DNA from: ARK-15 sp038880255
GTDB taxonomy: Archaea; Thermoplasmatota; Thermoplasmata; Thermoplasmatales; ARK-15
Assembly: GCA_038880255.1 (NCBI GenBank)
Contig: JAVZSA010000007.1
Span: 1 to 44,637, forward strand
Length of the DNA stretch: 44,637 bases
Reading direction: 5' to 3'
A program made the translations under genes and the position numbers. Numbering within the stretch: the first letter of the stretch is position 1; every line of letters starts with the position of its first letter. The notes beneath the pieces were generated by a model. The model was not told where the DNA came from and did no database searches. It saw only the letters and a program-made list of their open reading frames with translations. Shown here piece after piece: positions 8,966 to 15,602 of the stretch.

Positions 8966-9462
8966 ACTTCAACCCTCTCAAGATCATGACCTTTAATATC
9001 AAATTTCATGCTTCTTTTTATAATACCTTTAAGAAATGAAAGAGAAATATTTAATGCGGTTTGAACATCACCCAAATAAATTGATTTTTTATCCCCCATA
9101 ATTTTCAATATCATTTCCTCATATTTATTAATTTCTTCTTCACTCATTGTGGCTATTCTTATTATTTCTGGTAGTTCTATTATTGGCATAGTTATATTTA
9201 TTTGTACTGTATCATAATATGCCTTATAGGATTTTGTTCTCTGCCCTCCTTCCTTTAATAGCCATTGACTTTCCACAAGCTTGATTTTTTCAAGATAAAA
9301 CACCGCCCTTTTTCCCTCTTCCCCATATTTTTTTTCAATTTCCTCCAAGGTCATCCAACCACGTATTAGATCAAGAAAAACATTTTTCTTTATTTCAGTA
9401 TCTGATGTGTGAAAAATTGCTACCATATCAGAAGTATCATTAATACCTTTGATCCTTGTCAT
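8962..9462 (-). CDS. Winged-helix (ArsR-like) transcriptional regulator
   Basis: 166 residues. The first about 95 residues look like a wHTH: AIFHTSDTEIKKNVFLDLIR, GWMTLEEIEKKYG as helix-turn-helix, and an aromatic/basic wing (WLLKEGGQRTKSYKAYYDTV). The C-terminal half is a helical region with acidic residues (MSEEEINKYEEMILKIM) that probably dimerises or senses a ligand. No metal-binding Cys motif of classic ArsR is present. First gene of the minus-strand operon; the ATG lies 29-40 bases from a palindromic TATA region shared with the divergent pcc1, so both genes may be regulated together. Confidence 0.65.
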   Translation of the reverse strand: MTRIKGINDTSDMVAIFHTSDTEIKKNVFLDLIRGWMTLEEIEKKYGEEGKRAVFYLEKIKLVESQWLLKEGGQRTKSYKAYYDTVQINITMPIIELPEIIRIATMSEEEINKYEEMILKIMGDKKSIYLGDVQTALNISLSFLKGIIKRSMKFDIKGHDLERVEV

Positions 9463-9490
9463 ATTAATCCCTTATCTATATGTAATCCTT

Positions 9491-9502
9491 AAATATATAT
9501 TT
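9491..9502. promoter_or_regulatory. Palindromic TATA element between the ArsR-like operon and pcc1
   Basis: AAATATATATTT is a perfect 12-base palindrome in the 58-bp divergent gap. It is 19-30 bases before the pcc1 ATG (leaderless spacing) and 29-40 bases before the regulator ATG on the other strand. It can serve as box A in both directions, or as two overlapping boxes. Confidence 0.5.
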
Positions 9503-9520
9503 TGAGATTATTTTTACCAT

Positions 9521-9730
9521 ATGTTTAATTTCATTATAAAAATTAAATCTGATAACCCAGAAAAAATATTGAGAAGTGTAGAGATTGAAAATAGAGGATA
9601 TGTGGATTCTCACATTGAAGGAAATTATTTGATATTTGAGATTAAATCTAAGAATTTTAAAAGTTTTTACAGGACAGTAGATGACTTACTTAACGCTCTT
9701 TCAATCTCTGTAAATTTGATTGAAGAATAA
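9521..9730 (+). CDS. pcc1: KEOPS complex subunit Pcc1-like protein
   Basis: 69 residues. The small alpha/beta fold typical of Pcc1/CTAG proteins is visible: an N-terminal strand with IKSDNPEKILRSVEIEN, a hairpin (SHIEGNYLIFEIKSKNF), then the helix SFYRTVDDLLNALSISVN. Pcc1 dimers scaffold the KEOPS complex (Kae1, Bud32, Cgi121) that makes N6-threonylcarbamoyl-adenosine at tRNA position 37. The partners are not in this window. Leaderless: the TATA palindrome is 19-30 bases upstream and no ribosome binding site is seen. Identification rests on length and strand/helix pattern from memory. Confidence 0.75.
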   Translation: MFNFIIKIKSDNPEKILRSVEIENRGYVDSHIEGNYLIFEIKSKNFKSFYRTVDDLLNALSISVNLIEE

Positions 9731-9740
9731 TTTTTATATT
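9731..9740 (+). promoter_or_regulatory. TATA box of purC
   Basis: TTTTTATATT lies 22-31 bases before the ATG at 9762, directly after the pcc1 stop. The spacing predicts a leaderless purC mRNA separate from pcc1. It also argues against an upstream ATG at 9720, which would lie ahead of the TATA box. Confidence 0.6.
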
Positions 9741-9761
9741 CATATATTTCTTTTTAGTAAT

Positions 9762-10646
9762 ATGGAGTTGATTAGGGTAGGCAAAGTAAAAAAGGTTTAT
9801 GCAATTAATGAAAATGAACTTTTATTTGAATTCACAAACAACATATCAGTTTTTGATAAAATAATTCCTTCAGAAATACCAGATAAGGGTGCATCTCTTT
9901 GTAGGACCTCAGCACATTGGTTCCAAATATCTGAAAATATGGGATTTAGAACACACTTTATTTCACTTGAATCATACAATAAAATGAGAGTGAAAAGATT
10001 CAACATAGTACAGAAGGGTAAAACAGACCTGAAGAATTATCTTATACCATTAGAATTTATTACTAGATATTATGTTGCAGGATCTTTGTTCGATAGATTA
10101 AAAGAGGGTAAAATATCAATGAAAGAAGTGGGGTTAAAAAATCTAAAATATGGTGAGCCTCTTAGTTCACCATTCTTTGAAGTAACAACAAAATTTGAAG
10201 AACATGATAGAAATTTGAATTTGAATGAGGCTTTGGAAATATCGGGTCTTAAAATGTCTGAGTTGGATGAAATTAGGGAAATAATTCTTAAGGTGGATGA
10301 AAAAATAAACAATGATGTTAAGGAAAGAGGCCTTTTACATGTGGATGGAAAAAAAGAATTTGCTTTAGACAATGAAAGGAGACCATATTTGGTTGATACA
10401 TTTGGTACTGCTGATGAGGATAGGTTCTGGGATTTGTTAGAATATAATAAAGGGAATTTTGTTGAACTCAGTAAAGAATTTGTGAGACAGTATTATAGAA
10501 AAATAGGTTATTTTGAAAAACTTATGGATGCAAGGGAGAAGGGTTTAGAGGAACCACAAATACCTCCTTTGCCTAAGGATATGATTGAAAAAACAAGCAA
10601 GCTTTATAAAGAGCTTTATGAAAAAATAACTGGAAAAAAATGGTAA
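9762..10646 (+). CDS. purC: Phosphoribosylaminoimidazole-succinocarboxamide synthase (SAICAR synthetase)
   Basis: ATP-dependent condensation of CAIR with aspartate in de novo purine synthesis. The N-terminus ELIRVGKVKKVYAI is followed by SVFDKIIPSEIPDKGASLCR, then IPLEFITRYYVAGSLFDRL, TTKFEEHDRNLNLNEA, LLHVDGKKEFALD and RPYLVDTFGTADEDRFW. All are hallmark segments of the PurC fold. 294 residues, the length of the longer archaeal/eukaryotic-like forms. I chose the ATG at 9762 rather than 9720 because the extra 14 hydrophobic residues are not family-like and overlap the TATA box. No other pur genes are nearby. Confidence 0.95.
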   Translation: MELIRVGKVKKVYAINENELLFEFTNNISVFDKIIPSEIPDKGASLCRTSAHWFQISENMGFRTHFISLESYNKMRVKRFNIVQKGKTDLKNYLIPLEFITRYYVAGSLFDRLKEGKISMKEVGLKNLKYGEPLSSPFFEVTTKFEEHDRNLNLNEALEISGLKMSELDEIREIILKVDEKINNDVKERGLLHVDGKKEFALDNERRPYLVDTFGTADEDRFWDLLEYNKGNFVELSKEFVRQYYRKIGYFEKLMDAREKGLEEPQIPPLPKDMIEKTSKLYKELYEKITGKKW

Positions 10647-10663
10647 AAAAAATTTAAAAAATT

Positions 10664-11608
10664 TTATTTCTTTTTCTTAATAAAGAATGCCAATGCTCCA
10701 ACTACAACTACCAATACTACCACAGCGGCAATTATTAATGGCAGGGTATTTGAAGGAGCTGTAGGTGAAATTATTATTGTATCACCAGAGGCTGTTGCAT
10801 ATCCAGGGACAGTGATCGTACTTGCTGGATCGTAAACTATTTTCAATGTATACGTACCATTAAGACCAGGTAAATAACTGTTATTTATTGTCCATATAGC
10901 ATTGAACAGTAGATATTTCGAAGCATTGTAATAAAATGTGGTAGTATTTGTTGTGGGATTATATGTTCTCTGCCATGTGGACAAAGATTTTGCAAACATT
11001 GTATAATTTAGTGTTGAAACATTATTCATTTCTTCATATTTTTTTTGGAACTCATACTGGAATAGAGGCGGGAACATCCACATATTTTCCCAAGGACCTT
11101 CCATTAAATTCAAATCAAAAGTCTCATTTTCATAAGATAGTTTAAAGTTTCCTTTTACCTCAAAAGCTCTCCAGGACATGTTCACCTTTGTTTCGCTCTT
11201 TGTTTTATTGAAGATCCCGGTTACCCAAAGATTAATCGTAACAAGTTTTGTTAGAACTAATGTAGTCTTATTTGCATTTAAAACAACATTGTATATTATG
11301 CTCATATTTTCAACAGAAATATTATGATATCTTGATTTTAGCCAGCCTTCCATAAAGGATATGTGCCGATCCGAGGGATGTGTAAAATTCAAAGAGAATG
11401 ATTTTGTATAAGATGTTCCATTTAAAATTTTAGATACTGTTCCATTTGCAGGATATGTAAATATTAGAGATGCATCAGAATTTAGTTTTATATTTGCAAG
11501 TCCCTTGTCTGGGTATATGGTAACATTTAGATAACTTCCGGTCGCTGCAGGTGCCAATAGAGATATTAAAAAAACAGATGCTAAGACCAATACTATTGCG
11601 TTTTTCAT
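10664..11608 (-). CDS. Secreted, C-terminally membrane-anchored surface protein, unknown function
   Basis: 314 residues. The N-terminal signal sequence is about residues 5-24 (IVLVLASVFLISLLAPAATG). A Ser/Thr/Asn-rich extracellular beta-type domain follows with many N-glycosylation sequons (N-x-S/T, for example NGTSYT, NKTTLV, NTTTFY). A C-terminal anchor is at about 287-310 (PLIIAAVVVLVVVVGALAFF) with a KKKK tail. The architecture is typical of archaeal cell-surface proteins; no enzymatic motif is seen. TATA-like AT-rich sequence lies within the 50 bases upstream, next to the queA stop. It converges with purC, 17 bases apart. Confidence 0.75.
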   Translation of the reverse strand: MKNAIVLVLASVFLISLLAPAATGSYLNVTIYPDKGLANIKLNSDASLIFTYPANGTVSKILNGTSYTKSFSLNFTHPSDRHISFMEGWLKSRYHNISVENMSIIYNVVLNANKTTLVLTKLVTINLWVTGIFNKTKSETKVNMSWRAFEVKGNFKLSYENETFDLNLMEGPWENMWMFPPLFQYEFQKKYEEMNNVSTLNYTMFAKSLSTWQRTYNPTTNTTTFYYNASKYLLFNAIWTINNSYLPGLNGTYTLKIVYDPASTITVPGYATASGDTIIISPTAPSNTLPLIIAAVVVLVVVVGALAFFIKKKK

Positions 11609-11658
11609 AATTTTAAATATTTTTTATAGTAATTTAAATATTTTGGTACAAATTTTTT

Positions 11659-12639
11659 TCACTTCAAAATGAACATAGCATCGCCAAAACTATAAAACCT
11701 GTACCCTTTTTCCACTGCAATCTTATATGCTTTCATTATCCTTTCATATCCTCCATATGCTGATACAAGCATGAGAAGTGATGATCTTGGAATATGAAAA
11801 TTTGTAATTAGTCCATCTGTTTTAAATTTAAATTCATAGGGTGGTTTTATAAAAAGATCTGTTTCTGAAAAATTGGGTATTAATTTTCCATTTACAGTGG
11901 ATGATTCAAGAGCCCTTATTACTGTTGTACCCACTGCAAATATTCTACCATCAGCATTATTTAGCATATCTGCAGTTTCCTGTGGAATTGAGTAATATTC
12001 AGTATGTAATCTATTATTTTTGATTTCTTTTTCACCTATTTCCTTAAATGTAGCATAGGAAATGTGTAGTGTAACATACGCAAATTTAACACCCTTTTCC
12101 TTTAATTCATTGAGCAATTTTTCTGTAAAATGAAGTCCAGCAGTTGGGGCTGCAATTGATCCATCAATATTTGCATATACTGTTTGATATCTTTCAACAT
12201 TTTCTAATTTTTCTTTAATATATGGAGGGAGTGGGATATTACCATATTTTTCAACAAGTTCCATCACAGGTATATTAAAGGATATTTTTGCCACACCCTC
12301 TTCCTTTTCTAAAACCTTTCCCACATAATCACCAACAAATATTTCCGTTCCCTCTCTTACATTTTTACCCTTTACAAGAAATTTTGATTCAAATGGTGAA
12401 AGAAGAAGAAGCTCGACTTTTCCACCTGTTGATTTTTTACCAAATAATCTTGCCTTAATTACCTTTGAATTGTTAAAAACAAGAATATCTCCTTTTTGAA
12501 TGTAATTTTTTATTTCATAAAAGTATCTGTGTTCTATAGTATCTCCTAAGACCATTAACCTCGAATTATCTCTTGGCTCTATAGGTCTTTGAGCTATGAG
12601 TTCTTTTGGAAGATAATAATTGTATTTTTCTATTTCCAT
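11659..12639 (-). CDS. queA: S-adenosylmethionine:tRNA ribosyltransferase-isomerase (QueA)
   Basis: In bacteria QueA moves the ribosyl part of SAM onto preQ1 at wobble position 34 of tRNAs to make epoxyqueuosine. All family blocks are seen: PKELIAQRPIEPRDNSRLMV (about 10-29), GDILVFNNSKVIKARLFGKK, LPPYIKEKLE, GSIAAPTAGLHFTEKLL, VTLHISYATFKE, AVGTTVIRALES and the C-terminal TDGLITNFHIPRSSLLMLVS. 326 residues, a little shorter than E. coli QueA. Archaea normally make archaeosine at position 15 rather than queuosine, so QueA here is notable. It may serve true queuosine synthesis or a related modification. Stand-alone gene with no other queuosine genes nearby. Confidence 0.93.
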   Translation of the reverse strand: MEIEKYNYYLPKELIAQRPIEPRDNSRLMVLGDTIEHRYFYEIKNYIQKGDILVFNNSKVIKARLFGKKSTGGKVELLLLSPFESKFLVKGKNVREGTEIFVGDYVGKVLEKEEGVAKISFNIPVMELVEKYGNIPLPPYIKEKLENVERYQTVYANIDGSIAAPTAGLHFTEKLLNELKEKGVKFAYVTLHISYATFKEIGEKEIKNNRLHTEYYSIPQETADMLNNADGRIFAVGTTVIRALESSTVNGKLIPNFSETDLFIKPPYEFKFKTDGLITNFHIPRSSLLMLVSAYGGYERIMKAYKIAVEKGYRFYSFGDAMFILK

Positions 12640-12820
12640 TATTTTTTAAATTAATCCCTTTGATTATTTTAATTTTACATATTAGATTTTTTTATTTTAT
12701 GATTAATATATGCATATTGTAATTTTTCCATAAATAAGTAAGTTTTCAGGTTAGATTAATATATAATTATAATAATACCATAAGAGTACAATTTAAAATC
12801 AACATAGAAGATTTTTGAAT

Positions 12821-13245
12821 ATGTTGATCACAAATGAAGTATTCTGCTATTCTTCAGATTTAAATGGAAATTTTGAATTTTACGATGATCCCATCGGATC
12901 ATTTTTCCTTCTTCCATATTTAGAATTTATCGATAAAGAGTCAAGAGTATTTAAAAATCCCCAAAACTGAATAGTTTTTAACAAAAATGATTTTATGATC
13001 AGAGGAAAATTTGCTGTGCCTGGAAACAGACACATGTGATATCCTGGATTCATTCATATGTTACAAAAGTACTATCTGGTCTGATTGATGTTTTAATATT
13101 TAAAAATATTCCAATGGATAATGGTCTCGTCTATGAAAACACAAATAATAACACTGGAAAATATTTAACAGGGATTAATTTTCCTGATGTTTCTGCCTTT
13201 AAAGTACAAGCATTACTTTCAAAATTTGATAAAATAAGGGAATAA
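12821..13245 (+). pseudogene. Decayed glycoside-hydrolase-like gene (GH125-type remnant)
   Basis: The 630-bp region between queA and the secernin gene carries broken coding segments in one direction. From ATG 12821 a 50-codon stretch contains FEFYDDPIGSFFLLPYLEFI, then hits a stop. Further on the same strand reads GKFAVPGNRHM-stop-YPGFIHMLQKYYLV, and another frame reads MDNGLVYENTNNNTGKYLTG up to a stop at 13245. The DDPxGSxxLLPYL block followed by a PH/WP-like block and a Glu-containing tail resembles GH125 metal-independent alpha-mannosidases. The order fits, but the N-terminal half and the centre are missing. Family assignment is tentative; the decay is clear. Confidence 0.4.
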
Positions 13246-13269
13246 AAAATTAATTATAAAATTAAAACA

Positions 13270-14529
13270 TCAAAGAAATATATTTTTATTCACCTTTTTC
13301 CACCATCTCCTATATAATAAAGGAATTCTTTTGTCAACATTTTTTCCTTTTATGGAAAGCCAATCAAGAACTTTTCTATCCAATTTGTTTATTTCCTGAT
13401 ATTTTAAATCAATATCGCGTCGGTTAATATCTCCCCCTGAAATGAGATTTAGTCTTATTGGTTCCATTATATTATTAACATTTTTTTGAATTGATTCCAC
13501 AAATTTCATTGATTCAACATAATCTGAAAGGGGTGACATAATAAGCCTTCTATGTATTTTTTCTGAATTAATCCAATAATTTTTATCATACATAATATTT
13601 TCAATATTATTAATTGATTTCTTCTTAAAAATTAATGGTTTGTAAAGTGAAATGCAGGGATTGGAAGAAAATGTAAACCAAGCAATGACAAAATCTTTTC
13701 CAATCTCCGTAATCATTGAATTTACTGTCTGATTTCTTCTAATTGTGGAACCTGCATGCATACAAACGTCCCTATTACTTCCCTTTGCTGGCATATAGCT
13801 ATCTTTGCTGTGCGATCTCATAATTTTCATTATGTAATCAAGAGAGGTTTTTTCTTTTATATCTAAAAGCGCATTTTGTGTAAACTTCTGTCTTACGATA
13901 CCTTTCCCAAAACCTGTCATTAGAATACGCTGGGAAGGATTGAAATTTTTACTTTGATTCCTTTCAGAGGATGAAACATTATCTGTTATACTGTTAGATA
14001 TTGACCCAAAATTGTTTATTTTTTTAATTCTCCACTCCTTTCCAATGGTCTCAAGAATATAACATGTTTCATAGTCACTTATGAGAAAGGAATTATCATA
14101 ATGAAATTTTGAATTCTTACTATTGCTCCCACCTTGCCCATACTGTTCTAAATAACTGATAATAACATCAGCAGATTTTCTTGCATTATTTCCATATTCT
14201 AATCCAAGCCTTAAAAGGTCCATTCCTAAAAGGCCTTTTGAAGGTAAATGATTCCTTGTAAAAATTGCTTCATTACCAATTGATACACCATGTTCATTAA
14301 ATCCCATTTCCGCTCCCCACATCCATTCAGGCCTGGAAATTACTATTTCATTAGTGATTCCCAAAGTTTCAACTTCAATGTATGTAAGTTTTGTTTTTCC
14401 TTTTCTTTCTATTGATGGATAATATTCAACCACTTGAATTTCATTTGGTTCTCTATCACTGTTCTTAGCAAAATAAGTAATTGATTTATTTTCATTATTT
14501 AAATTTAAAGAACAAAGAGTATCACACAT
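13270..14529 (-). CDS. Secernin-like peptidase C69 family hydrolase (Ntn-type dipeptidase)
   Basis: 419 residues starting MCDTLCSL. Cys2 becomes the N-terminal nucleophile after Met removal, the hallmark of secernins and C69 dipeptidases. Other family segments are YFAKNSDREPNEIQVVEYYP (about 19-38), RPEWMWGAEMGFNEHGVSIG, GLLGMDLLRLGLEYGNNARK, FLISDYETCYILETIGKEW, RDVCMHAGSTIRRNQTVNSM and the PCISLYKPLIF region. Probably cytosolic: there is no signal peptide. The catalytic substrate of secernins is poorly known. Monocistronic, with its promoter in the 227-bp AT-rich divergent gap shared with the nucleotidyltransferase gene. Confidence 0.87.
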   Translation of the reverse strand: MCDTLCSLNLNNENKSITYFAKNSDREPNEIQVVEYYPSIERKGKTKLTYIEVETLGITNEIVISRPEWMWGAEMGFNEHGVSIGNEAIFTRNHLPSKGLLGMDLLRLGLEYGNNARKSADVIISYLEQYGQGGSNSKNSKFHYDNSFLISDYETCYILETIGKEWRIKKINNFGSISNSITDNVSSSERNQSKNFNPSQRILMTGFGKGIVRQKFTQNALLDIKEKTSLDYIMKIMRSHSKDSYMPAKGSNRDVCMHAGSTIRRNQTVNSMITEIGKDFVIAWFTFSSNPCISLYKPLIFKKKSINNIENIMYDKNYWINSEKIHRRLIMSPLSDYVESMKFVESIQKNVNNIMEPIRLNLISGGDINRRDIDLKYQEINKLDRKVLDWLSIKGKNVDKRIPLLYRRWWKKVNKNIFL

Positions 14530-14756
14530 TCTAATTTAAATTATTTTACAACTATTTAATTTTTGTTCTTTAATAAAATGAATAAAAAGTGTTTTTATTG
14601 ATTTTTTATATATATTAAAATTGTTTTATGATCTATAATTAATATTTATTAATACACAAAAATGAAAAATTTTTAAAAAAATAAAATAAAAACATAAAGG
14701 GGAAAATATTAACATTTAGGTGAAAAATATTTATGTTTATTATTTATATTCTAAAT

Positions 14757-15482
14757 ATGGATGCCATAATACTTTCAGGAGGTTTTGCAAAAAGACTACT
14801 TCCAATTTCGGAATTTATACCTAAATCATTGTTTCCTCTAGGTGGTAAACCCATACTTGATCATATTATTCAAAAATTAAATGCAATTGGTATAAGGAAA
14901 ATTTATATTTCCACAAATAAAAAATTTTCTGATCAATTTGAATATTTTATTTCATTAAGAAAAAATTTGGATATTTCCATGATAGTTGAACCAACAATGG
15001 CAGAAGAAGAAAAATTTGGTGCAATTAGGGGACTTGCATATGCATTGAAACAAGTTAATGCAGATAGTTATGCTGTTATAGCAGGTGATAACTATTTTGA
15101 CTTTGACCTTCTTCCTTTAAAAAAATTTTTTGAGGATAAAGGAAAGAACGTGTTGGCTCTTTATGATATTGGATCAATTGAAGAAGCAAAAAAATATGGA
15201 GTGGTAAACATAGATGATGAATTCAGAATAAAAAATTTTAAGGAAAAACCAAAAAATCCAGAAAGTACATTGATAAGCACAGGTATATATATGTTTAATA
15301 ATAAAATACAAATTTTAATAGAAAAATATTTGGGAGAAAAAAATAATCCAGACCAAATGGGGCATCTTATAGAATGGTTAATAAAAGATGATGTGGTTTA
15401 TGGAATACCTTTTAAAGGTAGATGGTATGATATAGGGACTTTGGAAATTTATAGATATATATTCAATAATTTTTCTAAATAA
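14757..15482 (+). CDS. Sugar-phosphate nucleotidyltransferase (NDP-sugar pyrophosphorylase-like)
   Basis: 241 residues. The nucleotide-binding signature LSGGFAKRLLP (5-15), PKSLFPLGGKPILDHII, the VIAGDNYFDFD metal-binding segment (G-D-N, where D binds metal), VNIDDEFRIKNFKEKP and LISTGIYMFN are typical of glucose-1-P thymidylyl/uridylyl- and mannose-1-P guanylyltransferases. The C-terminal YDIGTLEIYRYI is also typical. Substrate cannot be fixed from sequence; a role in glycan precursors for surface glycoproteins is likely. ATG 14733 has a GGTGA 9 bases upstream but would add eight hydrophobic residues; ATG 14757 begins at the conserved MDAIILSGG and has a TATA-like ATATTTAT at leaderless distance. 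I prefer 14757. Confidence 0.88.
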   Translation: MDAIILSGGFAKRLLPISEFIPKSLFPLGGKPILDHIIQKLNAIGIRKIYISTNKKFSDQFEYFISLRKNLDISMIVEPTMAEEEKFGAIRGLAYALKQVNADSYAVIAGDNYFDFDLLPLKKFFEDKGKNVLALYDIGSIEEAKKYGVVNIDDEFRIKNFKEKPKNPESTLISTGIYMFNNKIQILIEKYLGEKNNPDQMGHLIEWLIKDDVVYGIPFKGRWYDIGTLEIYRYIFNNFSK

Positions 15483-15484
15483 TG

Positions 15485-15516
15485 TTTTACCATGTTTTTT
15501 ACCTGCTCTGGTAAAA
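15485..15516. repeat. Inverted repeat between the nucleotidyltransferase gene and nrdJ
   Basis: TTTTACCA (15485-15492) is repeated in inverse as TGGTAAAA (15509-15516) around a 16-base loop that itself contains TTTTTTACC. It begins 2 bases after the nucleotidyltransferase stop and ends 86 bases before the nrdJ start. It could be an operator for nrdJ or a hairpin terminator for the upstream gene; there is no long T run after it. Confidence 0.5.
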
Positions 15517-15602
15517 TATATTTACTAATCATGTTGTTAAAAAAAATTTAGAATATCCAATTAAATAGCCTTTCTTACCCACAATTCAGGAGGGATAGAA
15601 AT

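Noticed and set aside
13036..13245. 69-codon frame as a separate gene
   Set aside because: It looks like the last part of the decayed glycoside hydrolase; no promoter or ribosome binding site.
15483..15602. Cobalamin riboswitch upstream of nrdJ
   Set aside because: The gap is only 120 bp and has no B12-box-like sequence; only an inverted repeat is seen.
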